A DNA stretch of 64,000 nt from Agarophyton chilense (taxonomy: Eukaryota > Rhodophyta > Florideophyceae > Gracilariales > Gracilariaceae), in the NCBI GenBank assembly GCA_030374765.1, contig JARGXX010000138.1, positions 1,116,001 through 1,180,000 of the forward strand, read 5' to 3'. Below, piece after piece: positions 53,135 to 63,760 of the stretch (positions within the stretch are counted from its first letter, which is position 1; each line of letters opens with the position of its first letter). The notes under the pieces are model-generated. The model made no database searches. It worked only from the letters and a program-made list of their open reading frames with translations, and was not told the DNA's origin. The position numbers were made by a program, and so were the translations under genes.

Positions 53135-54811
53135 TTAGAACGACGTGCCAGTGAAAGAAGGACTGAGCAGTGGAGCTCGGTGATGGGGTTCCGTGACGGG
53201 CTGGGCGGTTGTTCGTGTCGTTTTTGTCGGTAGTGCGGAGGTTTTTCGGAGAACTGGGGTTGGGATTCTCGTAGGGGGCGGGGGCTGTGCCCGTTTTGGT
53301 TGTTTGGGCGTTCGTGGCGTAATTGTACGCGCGCGAAATACATGGGGTTGTGGAGGGGGGGATAGGGAGCGTAGTGTGTAGTGGTGTTCATCCCAATGGG
53401 CTATGGATACTACAAACGGTTTGCCGGGGTCATGGAGGTTGAGTATGTAGCCGTGTCGGGGTGTGAAGAGCACGGCTCCATATTAGAGAGCTGTGTCGTG
53501 CAAGGAGAGAAGATTTGCATGCATGGAGTTGGTCGCGACGCATGGTACCCGCAATGGGGAATGATTATTGTGCAGGCGGATCTGAATGGTTCCAGCATGG
53601 GTGCAGGGGGTGATATGGTAAGAAGCAGTGCGCGTGGACAGATTGGAGGGGCGCGGGAGGGATTTCGGTGGTTTGTGAATGTGGGTTGGATGGGCGGCTG
53701 AATCAAGTGTGAAGATACCTTTCACATTATTTTCGCCGCGTTGCTCAATTTGGTGGTCTTGTTCGGAGGCCTGTGGGTCCATCGGGCGCGCGCCGTATGC
53801 CCAGTTGTATGGGATGACAGGCGAGAGTGTTCGGGGGTCTGAGTTCATGTATGGAGCTTGGTCCTGGTTATTGTAAGCGATGATGTGATTGGCGTTGGGT
53901 TCTGCTTTAGCTGTTGCACCCGGGCGGTTGAAGTTGGGGTGTCTTGTGTCGCGGAATTGCGCATCGGTGTGATTTTGTAGCACTCCCATGAATTGTTGAT
54001 GAAACGAATAGGGGCGGTATGCATGAGGTAAGTTGGGCGGCGCGGGGCCGGCGTTGTACTGTGGTCGGCGCGGTGGTGGGCTGGTCTGGTAGAAAGGCTG
54101 GCGCGGTATTTGAAAAGGGCTGGTTATTTTCTGATAGATGGTAGAAGTCGGTTGAGAAGGTGCAGGCATGTTGTAAGACTTCAATCGATGAAAATGGTGT
54201 AGAAAATCCTTAACGGTTGGCGCGTTGATGGCAAGTAGTTGTCGGCCATTACCTATGCTGTCAGGATCGAAGCGAAGGCCTTCGATCATGAATTCCACAG
54301 TCGTTGTCTCGTCAGTGATGTTTGGAAATTGGGAGGCAATCATGCGCGCTCGAAGGGAGTTGTGTTTGATAAAATAGTCTTCTATAGTCATGCCACTGGT
54401 GAGGTGCAAGTTTTCGGCTTTTGATTTGATATATTTGTGATCTGTAGCCGTGTTGGTTTTCAAGTTTTCGAGAACGGTGGTCAAAAGATCTTATGGAGAA
54501 GGGTCGCTTCCGATATTAAGCAGGTTGAGGATATTAGGAGAAACGGTTGAGAGAATGAGCGCACGCAACGTATGCTTTTTCTTATTGTTTTCTGATAGTT
54601 TTTCTGAGTCGATCAAGGGCGGCAAGTTGGTGGTTATGTGGTCGAGTGCCTCAAGTGTTGTGGCATTGGATTCGATGGCCATTTTCAGAATGACGGGTTG
54701 TTGCGGTCTAACTGGAGGACGTTGAACTTGTTTTCCATTGCTGAAGTTTTTTATTGCGTAGTATCTTGGGTTGTGGTAGTGTCCAGTGCAGAAGTGTGAG
54801 AGTTGTACCAC
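53135..54811 (-). pseudogene. Outer Copia gag-protease
   Basis: Gag starts near MAIESNATTLEALDHITTNL (about 54680) and shifts at about 54490. It includes IEDYFIKHNSLRARMIASQF and EFMIEGLRFDP, which parallel the nested element. The CHHC zinc motif has lost its cysteines (LQNHTDAQFRDTRH). The protease active site is FTLDSAAHPTHI, with Ala replacing the glycine of Asp-Ser-Gly, so it is presumably dead. Protease/integrase linker at 53135-53473. Confidence 0.75.
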
Positions 54812-55065
54812 AATTCTTCAATGATGTATTTATCGCTAAGCAAGTTTTTTGTGCACTGAGAGCGTTGAGAGCGAGAAGTCGGGTAAGCGTTTGGTAAGGT
54901 GGTACTTGAAAACAAAAGAAATGCGGAGGATGAAGCGTTGAGGATTGTGCTGTATATGAGAAAGATGGGAAGAAAGAGGACGCTTTAAGAGAGTAGAAGA
55001 GAGTAAAGCGTGAGGGAGGGTAGACGAGATTGTGGCGTGATAAGGGCAGATTATGGTTCGCGTAT

Positions 55066-55080
55066 CGCTGGGCCCATAAT
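55066..55080 (-). other. Primer-binding site, half-tRNA initiator-Met type
   Basis: Coding strand ATTATGGGCCCAGCG next to the 5' LTR. Its ATG opens only an eight-codon frame here. Confidence 0.8.
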
Positions 55081-55081
55081 C

Positions 55082-55184
55082 TACGACGAGGAAGGTTGTC
55101 TCACTTTACTCCCAGCAACGGCGACGGCGTCCTGGTAATATCTAGATCTTGAGTGTAAGTGTGTTGCGTGTGTGCAGTCTGGCA
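55082..55184 (-). repeat. 5' LTR of outer Copia (103 bp)
   Basis: Matches 45814-45960 with a handful of substitutions, but lacks the 44 bp between the two GTGCGGTCTGGC repeats. One repeat copy is left. Confidence 0.8.
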
Positions 55185-55207
55185 TGGGCCATACAGTACT
55201 TCCTCAT

Positions 55208-55930
55208 ACAGTCTTTCCAGCTTTTCATGGGCATCAACTGCTACAGAGAATCATGATGAGATAGTTGGTGAAAACCAATCGGATTTCGAAACTTCTGATG
55301 AAATTTCGTCAATCCGTTAGACTCATTGCATCGGAATCATCTTTTAATTCCAAAGACATCGGAATTGTTGATCTCCTGACATATTCAGATGCAAGTATGA
55401 AAAATTTATTTTCCGGGCAAGTCGGATGTGTAAGTGGACTCTGTTTCACTACCTCTGGAAAGAATGTCTGCCAACCACTCAACTGGTTTAGCTCCGAACA
55501 GTCCCGATTATCATTCAGTGCATTTGCGGCAGAAATTCCAGCCGCCGCTAGATCTGCTGACCGATTCATACCCTTAAAAGAGTGTCTCTCCATGGGATTT
55601 TTAAGGGAAAGCTCTTTGGTGATCTTGATCGACTCTTACCGGTTGTACTCAACTATCATAACATTGCATGAATGAAGTGATTACTGATTGAGACAACCGT
55701 TTCTCGCCTGGGCGACTCCTAAGAAGCTGGAGAAATTACGGCTAAGCTATGGATACCAAGAGTGTTGATTCTCGCAGAAGCTTTGACAAAAGAAAATCCA
55801 AAGTCGTTTACTTAGTTTAACCAAGCTTTGATTCAAAAGTATCTCCATTCAGAACACCCTTCAAAGATTCGATACCGTTTGGGAAGCTGGAAACCCGAAA
55901 CATACAATGAATAGAATAGCCCAACTAAGC
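55208..55930 (+). pseudogene. Copia-like RNase H fragment
   Basis: LLTYSDASMKNLFSGQVGCV, LNWFSSEQSRLSFSAFAAEI and VILIDSYRLYSTIITLHE are the Asp, Glu and Asp blocks of an RNase H-like fold. The same family appears at 56770-57320 on the opposite strand. Stops follow at 55673. No LTR. Confidence 0.6.
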
Positions 55931-56044
55931 GATTGTCGGACAAAAAAAGCTATGCTTTCATAGAAGAAAAATCCACGACTTCTGATCCTTTGTATTCACG
56001 GTTTCTTTTCTTCTTGTTGTTTACAAGCTTACAGCCGTTTTGAG

Positions 56045-56330
56045 TCTTTTCAGGCAAACGATTGGCTATAAGAATTTCAATTAGATGGTTAAGGCAGCGA
56101 GTAAAACCCACAAATTGTTCCAAAGCTCTTTAGCATAACTTTATCCCGTACCATTCAACAGGATCGACAATACGGTTTCGGTGGCCATCGATGCAAACTG
56201 CGTGAGAGAAGCCATCATCGGATATTAAACTCAAGACAAATATCTTTCCGGTATATAAAAGATCGTCAACATCGCATAATTTTACCACTCGCCCTCCAAT
56301 ATGCATCTTTTACAAGCTCACAACTTTCAT
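56045..56330 (-). pseudogene. Fragment with His-Asp motif resembling a cysteine-peptidase fold
   Basis: Minus-strand KMHIGGRVVKLCDVDDLLYT and GFSHAVCIDGHRNRIVDPVE resemble the His-containing half of small transposon-borne papain-fold peptidases (H-A-V-x-I-D...I-x-D-P). A stop follows (GIKLC*). The catalytic Cys half was not found. The identification is tentative. Confidence 0.3.
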
Positions 56331-56769
56331 CTTCTCGCCAACGAACTGAGTGGCCTTTTTAGAGTTACGAAACTTATTTCTTTAACGATGCTTCACATAA
56401 GAGGCAAAATCAGTGCGCTTATGCAGCTTCTCGTAATTTAGGACCAAACTTTGGTCAACTTTTTCGCAACTACCATATACTTTTTACCGCGCATAGACAC
56501 CTACCACCAACTATCTACTCGATATTGGCTAGCTTTTGCGCAGTTTCTCCTTACCGATTTTCACGGTACCCTGCTTTCATCACGGGTTGTTACGACTACG
56601 TTCTACGCTTGAACACAAGCGCGCTTCCAAGACAAGACGATAGCAGACCCTTAAGGTGATTGTACGACACCGTTTGGCGTTATCGAATAAGTTTTGTCAG
56701 AAACGACCTGACTGTCGCACCACCTTAATATTTCTACACATGACGAGGTGGCACTTAGTAAAGGAGTCT

Positions 56770-57320
56770 GTTGGGTTCTAAGTTTCTCGTAGCCATTGTA
56801 GCACCGATACTTCGCCGGATTCGAATGAATCTCGCTCCGTGGGGCTTAGGCGATAGATCTTTCCTTCGAGCAGCGTTGTAATGGTAAAACATAGCCCATC
56901 GGGTTCAACGGTTAATACGAATAGAAGCTCAGACTTAAAACGGTACACACCCTTGATATATGAAGCCAAGGGCGCACCTTGATCGGCAGATAGTGTAGCC
57001 GCTAATAGTTCAGCGCCAATTTCACAGAAGGTCACATGTACTTGTTTGGATCTGGACCAGTCAATCGCATGGTATGCAAACGCCTGAAGCTCACCTGGCA
57101 TAAACACTCTGGGTATGTACAGTGGTGTGATAGAGTATAAGAAAATCGCATAAACCTGTTTTGTAGGGCGCAAAAAAGTGGAATGATGACTCTTGAACAC
57201 GGAAAAATGTCGGGAATAGAATTAAAATGAGATTTATTAAATCTTTCTTAATAAAAAGCAAAAATTTAGAACGGCAAGCTTTAGAATAGCATATAATGCC
57301 GGTATCAATAGTGTAAGAAC
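56770..57320 (-). pseudogene. Copia-like RNase H fragment
   Basis: AYHAIDWSRSKQVHVTFCEIGAELLAATLSADQG, with FTITTLLEGKIYRLSPTERD and SFESGEVSVLQWL, matches the late RNase H region of Copia-like elements. The Glu is kept (CEIGAELLA) but the following Asp is lost (VEPDGLCF region altered). Partner family of 55208-55930. Confidence 0.55.
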
Positions 57321-57655
57321 GACATTTCATTTATTGCACAGCAGAACAGAAAAAGAGTTGTAATAATTTGTTTTCTTCCCATTAGCTCTAATTCCAGCCA
57401 TGAAACGACGTTGTATGCTTGTAGAAAGGATAGTAAGCTCGTGCGTGTCTATGTTTGACCACTAATCACAAAGTGCATATTTGAGCTCTTATTTTGAACC
57501 AATCTGGCGATATTTAGCATACAATTTGTAAGCAAAAATACTCTGACTCTTTCAAGGAACGAAGAATAATATTTATCTTGCAACGCGACTTGGTGACGTC
57601 AAAACGCCAAACGTCTACGCACCGCCACAAGCTTCATCAGCACGAAAGTGAATTG

Positions 57656-57766
57656 ATCGAAACGATGATTGCACCGACACCAAGCCCACGACGCTTTCCA
57701 CTGTTCTCTTCGAGTGGCTGAGAAGGTCTGTACCGCCTGCGCAACTGACACTCGCATCGTTTCGAT
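57656..57766. repeat. 12-bp inverted repeat near YR element 5' end
   Basis: ATCGAAACGATG (57656-57667) and CATCGTTTCGAT (57755-57766) are perfect inverted copies, 87 bp apart, about 200 bp before gag. Confidence 0.85.
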
Positions 57767-57958
57767 GTGTACTCAACCGACACTGGTATCATTTTGTTTC
57801 AATATTTTCAAACGGCTGCAAGCGCATGAACAACTCCTTCCCAACGTCAATCACCCAACGTCTCCCTACGAGGCTCCGGTAGCTTAACAACCAGGTTTAT
57901 GCGCGCGATCACGACACCGATCGTCGGCCTTGATCTTTCGAACTTTCGAACTTTGTAA

Positions 57959-59438
57959 TGAACTCATCGCCGGCCAATTCAAACATTGCCGAAGACAATA
58001 CTATATTGTTAACCGATGAACCACCGCTGACACCGTCGTCTTCTAGAATTGATGAAGTTACACAACGCTGACTGTTGTTCCTCAGACTGTTTCCCGCCCA
58101 GTGCATGTTGCAAAACAAAAAGCAGTGCGGCGTGTACGTGGTGCTATACAGAAACGGACCTCTCTTATGCCTCCGAATCAGTCATCTCCGAAACAGATTC
58201 CGCCTCGAAAAGCTACTGAACGTAATCGCCGCCCTTCGATCGTTATCAAACCCCATGACCTACCAGATCATCCCAGCCGCGACATTATTTCTCTGTCAAA
58301 CGGACAGCTACGAGCTATCTTCGCTTTTGCAGCAGCTCATTTGACGGAGGACATCGAGTATGAAGAATCTAAACCTCTCTCTGGTGTCCTGGATTTGCGC
58401 GATACAATATCAAATCAAACTGATCCTTCTCCCCCTGACCCTCTACTCTCTCCGTCCGTCGCACTGGCCAATTTCACCAACACACCAGCTGACAAACTCA
58501 TCGATATGGCCAAATCCGATCTTGCACGCCTTACAACCTTACTCAAAGCATCATCCAATGCCAACGAGGACCTTATACCAATGAACCTTGATTCTGACGA
58601 GAAGCATGATATTCTCGCCACTGCTTTTGCATGGAGATCCCAGTGCTATGAAACGTTCTACGAAGATATTCTTAATGAGCACAAGAAGCTGAAAATGAAG
58701 TTTTCGCAACTAGAAGATGCCTCAACACAACCATCAGCTCACGGAACAAAGTTTCTCTCCGCGGCAGCCCGAACAAACGGAATTGTAACTCAGATCGGAA
58801 GCGTACCAGTTCCTAGACCTGCTTCAGAAGAAACTTATCAGGCAATAAACGATGCCGAAAAGATGCGCCCTCGACATCCTTCCCTCATTCCCCCATACAA
58901 CCAGAAAGACAGAGCGACGCCAACACTTGCTTGCTCGCACATTTTAGGTCCCACACTGATTATGGAATTCCTACGCCGTAGACAGACAGTCAAATGATAT
59001 GTAGACAACCTGGACGTATGGAAAAGTCCGAGGAAGTCCCCGCAGGCAGAGCAGGAAGCACGACATATTGCCTCTTATCTACACACCACCATTCTACAGT
59101 ACGGCGGGCACTTAGATCAGGCCCTCTCCGACAATTTGTGGATGGAGTTCGCTCTCAGACGTCTGTTCTGCATCGTGAACGTAGAACAAGATTTCCAGGC
59201 GAATCCTGCTCTCAGGCGCTCGTCCCACTGGGTAAACTACGAACATCTCCTGGAGGTCTCAGGACCCGGGCGCTTGACGAGTCTGTACCTATCCCAATAT
59301 CTGAACAAATATGCCATCCAATCCACCAAGGCGGCAGCTGCGATGAAGACGAACGCGAAGTCAAGTTCGCGCAAACAAGCACTGCGCTGGGAATCAAAGA
59401 AGGACCGCATGACCAGACACGACTCCAAGCCAGAGTAA
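57959..59438 (+). pseudogene. Gag of the YR retroelement
   Basis: A start at 57959 (MNSSPANSNIAEDN) runs to a frameshift near 58070. A helical region rich in Pro, Ser and charged residues follows (to 58997), then a shift. The last part is SYLHTTILQYGGHLDQALSD, MEFALRRLFCIVNVEQDF, RSSHWVNYEHLLEV and a basic tail KSSSRKQALRWESKKDRM. No zinc knuckle. Assignment as gag rests on position and on the basic C-terminus. Confidence 0.55.
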
Positions 59439-59439
59439 A

Positions 59440-61543
59440 AAAACGGCAAAGAACGTTCCCGCTGCCTCTCTACTGCTCTAACAGCCCATGTCGGCTCACA
59501 AGCTCTGCGATAACCTCCCTTAATTTCCTCTACGAAGGCCTCTCAGCTTTGCACCCATCGTATTCTTCCGGATCCATATCGGACACCGCCATTGGCTCGG
59601 TTGTTATGGGAATCGCATATCTGAAACGAACAACACCCAACTCCATCTTTTGCTCTCTATCAAACCTCGCATTCCCTCCAGCACCAAATCTCCAAGGCCT
59701 ACGCAATTGGCAGGCGTGCCAACGTGTACATCATCTTACTACTGATATTGAGGTTGGTTCCCCCCCTCGCGGCGAATTTAGATTGGTCGATGCAGCACGC
59801 ATTGATGTCCCACCACCTCCCAACAAACTTCAGCCTTCTTGGATCCAGTATATACCTCCCGACATCGCTTTTGCTTTCTCCGATCCCCAACATCAATACT
59901 TCAAACTTCCACTTTTCGAAGCGCTGACTAACGCACGAAATCTCCCAAAGCCACGAATTCACGCAACAACTGGACAGTATCCACCTCTACTCAGCCAACT
60001 ACAGAAAGCCGGAATGCTGTACTGGTGAGTACTGCAAGACGAACCGCCCGAATATCAAGCACTTGCCAATCGCATTACAATGACTCTCTTTGCTGTCGTA
60101 AAGAACGGACGCAAAGATCGTCTCATCAGTTGGCCCAGACTCCAGAATGCTTTCATGGCCGAGCCCCCTACAGTCTATCTTCCTACGCCAGACCTCTTCA
60201 ACAATATCAGAATGAAATCGGACATACATGCCTCAGATTTTTTCTTTGACATCTGTAACATGTTCTATTCCATCCGGCTTCCTCCTTCATTCGCGTGATT
60301 TCTGCCAATGAAATCCATCAAATTCTCTCTTCTCGATACACAAACGCAACAAGCAATCCTCCATGAGACTCAGACCAGCCTTCTCCCAACCGATTTTATC
60401 AGACCATTGTAGGCTACAATTCCTATGGGATCCACTTGGAGCGTAGCAGTAGCTCACTGCTTCGCCAATGCCTGTCTACAAATCGCTTACGCACAAGCCC
60501 GCTCCAAAATCCCTGAGCATCGCCGTCCCCCTCCACAATTCAAGATCCTCTCTCAAAAAGGTGGTACCGTTAATATACACGATAAGGACCTGCTTTTCCT
60601 TCATATCTTAGATGACATCAATGCCGTTGGGGCAAACTGGCCCGAGAATGATATCATTCTTCTCAACAATGAGTGTGATATTGTTCTTTCCGACCACGGC
60701 CTTCGACGAAAACAGCCGAGGTCGAGCCCTCTGGAATCCGTCGTGATCGACGCCTTGCCTTTAATCGGATAAAAATTGTATCTCCAAGAGAATGTTATGC
60801 GCCCTGATCCCGAGAAGCTTCTCAAATACATTTCCCTCGCAATGTCGCCTACTGTTTTCTTCCAAAAGACGCCCGTCCCACTTCGAAGTCTCTCGGGGCG
60901 ACTTGTGTGGCTCGCACTCGCTACAAAGCCGGCTCTTTCTTTCCTGGGAATTACATTTCTTGTCAATCACCCAAACGTGCCGCCTTCAATGGCTGTCCGG
61001 AGTACGGCTCGCAGAGAGGTTACCGCACTTTCAGCCGTGCTTCCACTAGCAAGAGTCTGTCCCGACCATGCAATCTGGCCCATTATTGTCGCTTTCGACG
61101 CCAGCCCTATCGCTGCGGGTGTCTGTTTCGCTCCAGTTCCCCAGCGAAGCGCAGAATTCTTGCATCGCCTTGTCGCTCGCGGAGACTTCGTCACGACGCT
61201 CGAGACCCAAAAATTACACACCATCGTTAAGTGTTGTAAGTGGAGTACTGCCTTTTCCCATAGATGGCGTCGCTCCCAACACATCGATGGGCTAGAGGGT
61301 CATGCAGGCGTACTTGCTTTGGAATGGGCCGTCTCCCACAACATAGCCGGTAGACGTTTGGTATTGCTTTCTGATTCAACCACTACAATTGGCTCCTTTT
61401 CAAAAGGCCGACCTTCATCTACAAATCTCGCTCTATCTGCTCGTCGAGTCGCTGCCATCACAAATGCTCATGTCTTCTCCCCACGTCTTCTCCAAATACC
61501 ATCCCGCTTGAACCCAGCTGACACTCCCTCATGCCCCCAATAG
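59440..61543 (+). pseudogene. RT-RNase H of the YR retroelement
   Basis: One frame throughout, interrupted by stops (near 60026, 60297, 60408, 60770). RT motifs: TMTLFAVVKNGRKDRLISWPR, FFFDICNMFYSIRLP (motif A, Asp), IPMGSTWSVAVAH (motif B) and LFLHILDDINAVG (catalytic Asp-Asp, 60611-60616). RNase H: IIVAFDASPIAAGVCF (Asp), LEGHAGVLALEWAV (Glu), VLLSDSTTTIGSFSKG (Asp) and IPSRLNPADTPS (Asp). The absence of frameshifts despite four stops is noted under findings. Confidence 0.75.
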
Positions 61544-61549
61544 TCAAAG

Positions 61550-62666
61550 ATGCTCCTATCCAGTGAAACCTGTAAGGCCTTCCACCGTCGTCGGGCCCTC
61601 CTAAAGAACAATTGTTCTTTAAATCCACCACCACTGCATCAAGCACCGCTTCCGATTGCTCCGCGAGAACCAATTCAATCGAGTACCACCATTGTTTGTG
61701 ATCCTGAGCTCAGATGCCTATCCGAATACGGTAAGACCATGTTTCAATCCCATCCTCTTCGTTCCGAGCGCTTGAAACCTCAAACATATCGCCGATACCT
61801 AATGGCCTACTCAATGTTCCTTCGGTACGCTAAGAATATGCCAACCACGGTCCAAGATCTCGATCATACCGTCCTCCGCTACATCGAATAATCCTACAAT
61901 CAGCACCCATCACCTGGAAAAAGACAGGAAATGATGAATTTACTCTAGCATATCTGTTTGTGGTTCCAAACCTGCGCTCCCGCCTAAGCCTTGCGCGACG
62001 GACCATCGGAGCTTGGAAACGTTGTGTCACTCACAAAGCTTCTCTGTCGTTAACCCGTCATATTATGCTGGCCATCGTAGCTCGGCTCGAAGAGAGAGAG
62101 GCCTCCATGACGCAGCTGTTGCTCTAGCAGTGGCGTGGGGGGCTTACTTACTTATTTCTGAGACCCTTTATATTCGAAGACAAGATGTCGCACTCCCCGG
62201 GGACATTCGAACTCGCAGCATCGGCGCACTTACCTCAGCTGGAATTGGGATTGCACATGGGAAAACGGGGGACAATCAGTTTACACTTATTCATGAACTT
62301 TCCGTCGTGTCATTTCTTTCATCACACCTTGCAGCGCATCGGCCCGAAACGACCCTCCACATCACATATAATGCTTATTTGCAAAGCATCAAGGACGGCG
62401 AACAGTTTCTTGGGCTCCCAGGCTCACTCACGCCTCGCTCTGCGCGTATTGGAGGATCCTTGCATGCCTTATGCAATGGGACTTCTGCTGAATCTATTGC
62501 CCTACATGGGCGTTGGGCATTTATTTCTTCGCTTCGCTATTATCTCACGAACGGAAGATCCTTTCTCCATAAGATCACGCTAACCACAGAAGAGAACTTA
62601 GTTCTCTCTCGATATGCACAACAAGGATCCTCTATTATGACACCCCCGCCTTCCGACACAATCTAG
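61550..62666 (+). pseudogene. Tyrosine recombinase of the YR retroelement
   Basis: An N-terminal SAM-like segment, LKPQTYRRYLMAYSMFLRY, is followed by a frameshift near 61890-62010. The catalytic part has AYLLISETLYIRRQDVALPGD (box I, where the usual Arg is Leu). Box II is TPRSARIGGSLHALCNG (Arg kept, His replaced by Arg), then ALHGRWAFISSLRYYL (GRW and the nucleophile Tyr). The layout matches DIRS-type recombinases. Loss of the box I Arg and His would make it inactive. Confidence 0.72.
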
Positions 62667-62801
62667 AACAATACACAAGCCACTTCCAGAAATTTGCCTT
62701 CTTTGCATGAAGTGAATATTGGTTGGGGTTGCTGGTTGCGAACTGAACGTGCCTTCTCGCACCGTCCAACCAGCCGAGCTACTGATACTCCTGGCCCCCG
62801 C

Positions 62802-62844
62802 CTCTTCAGAGTCAACGCTTAACAGGGTTGCGACGTCTGAAGAG
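62802..62844. repeat. 9-bp hairpin near YR element 3' end
   Basis: CTCTTCAGA (62802-62810) and TCTGAAGAG (62836-62844) are perfect inverted repeats, followed 23 bp later by AATAAA. Confidence 0.75.
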
Positions 62845-62899
62845 ACTTTTGTGATCCAAAAGATGCAATAAAGGTCCTATTGCGTTCTTTTTCTTTGCT

Positions 62900-63760
62900 A
62901 CATTCCTGGCACCATCTAAAGCACAAGCAAACTATAACAAAGATTCTTCACAAAATCTGGTGAGTGTATAGGATATATCAAAAGCTCAATGTTTTCCGCA
63001 TTATACAAAACTTCGAAGAACCTAGATACATAAAGTACGGTACCGTCTTGCTGAAATATTGGTTCTTGTTGACATTATTTGTCCCCACAAGGTAGAAATT
63101 TTGGCTTCAGCATTTCCACATAATTATCCGGATTAATATTACCATCAAAAAAACCAAAGGTCTTTTAGCATAACGAGAAAAGAATGCCCAAAACATTACT
63201 GAAAATCCTCCATTCTACTTCTTAGAGAACAGTTTTTCGTCAAAGCGTTAACCATGATAGTAATAACTCTATCCGTCTGGACCGTCACCATGAGATTTTT
63301 CTCGTCACTCCATGCAACCATGTTTACTTTGTGATGATAAAATCGATTATATTGCAAAGCCCATGCAAGATGCGCAATTCGATGATGTTTAGTCATCAAC
63401 AGTGCCTATTTTATATTACTCACCTTTATTCAAAAGATAAATAAATCTTGTCACAGTAAAAAGGATAATGTGCAAATTTAGATGTTTTTAGATCTTCATC
63501 TGAGGAACAATTATTAAGAAAGCACTTGATTACTATGGCGGGTACAATTAGATGTGAGCGTTTATGGCCTTTCACTTCTTTTCTTCATCTCTTTTGCGCT
63601 GTGGTTCTTCACACATTTGTGTACAGCTGTTTTGAAGCGATTCGACTGAGTTGCTATTCTTTTTAGAGACAGATTGGCTCCATGAAGTGCTATGACTTGA
63701 GCAACTTCTGAATGACTAGTAGTACACATGCGCAATGGATGCTGTGTTGTGTACGTGGTA
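62900..63760 (-). pseudogene. Tc1/mariner-like transposase relic
   Basis: Minus-strand frames give a helix-turn-helix (SEVAQVIALHGANLSLKRIA, NRFKTAVHKCVKNHSA, EMKKRSERP). Next is HRIAHLAWALQYNRF with VAWSDEKNLMV (first catalytic Asp, about 63305), then GGFSVMFWAFFSRY and FFDGNINPDNYVEML. FQQDGTVLYVS (second Asp) and IYPIHSPDFVKNL (third acidic residue, D in S-P-D) close the core. Several frameshifts and a stop in the HTH region make it inactive. Terminal repeats not identified. Confidence 0.75.

Larger units (their letters stand above)
45814..55184 (-). mobile_element. Decayed Copia element (outer), interrupted by a nested Copia
   Basis: Related LTRs lie at 45814-45960 and 55082-55184. The flanks GGGGC (45809-45813) and TGGGC (55185-55189) look like a one-mismatch target-site duplication. 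Without the inner element (47120-51751 plus one GAATG) it would be about 4.7 kb. Coding order on the minus strand is gag, PR, INT, RT, RNase H. It has multiple stops and shifts. Confidence 0.85.
57560..62880 (+). mobile_element. Tyrosine-recombinase retroelement (DIRS/Ngaro-like), decayed
   Basis: The order is gag, RT, RNase H, tyrosine recombinase on the plus strand, with no DDE integrase or retropepsin. This domain set defines the DIRS order. No methyltransferase domain is seen between RNase H and recombinase, which is more Ngaro-like. The ends are not mapped: a 12-bp inverted repeat lies at 57656-57766 and a 9-bp hairpin at 62802-62844. Poly(A) signal AATAAA at 62867. Pol and the start of the recombinase lie in one frame with several stops, then one frameshift. 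Confidence 0.72.
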
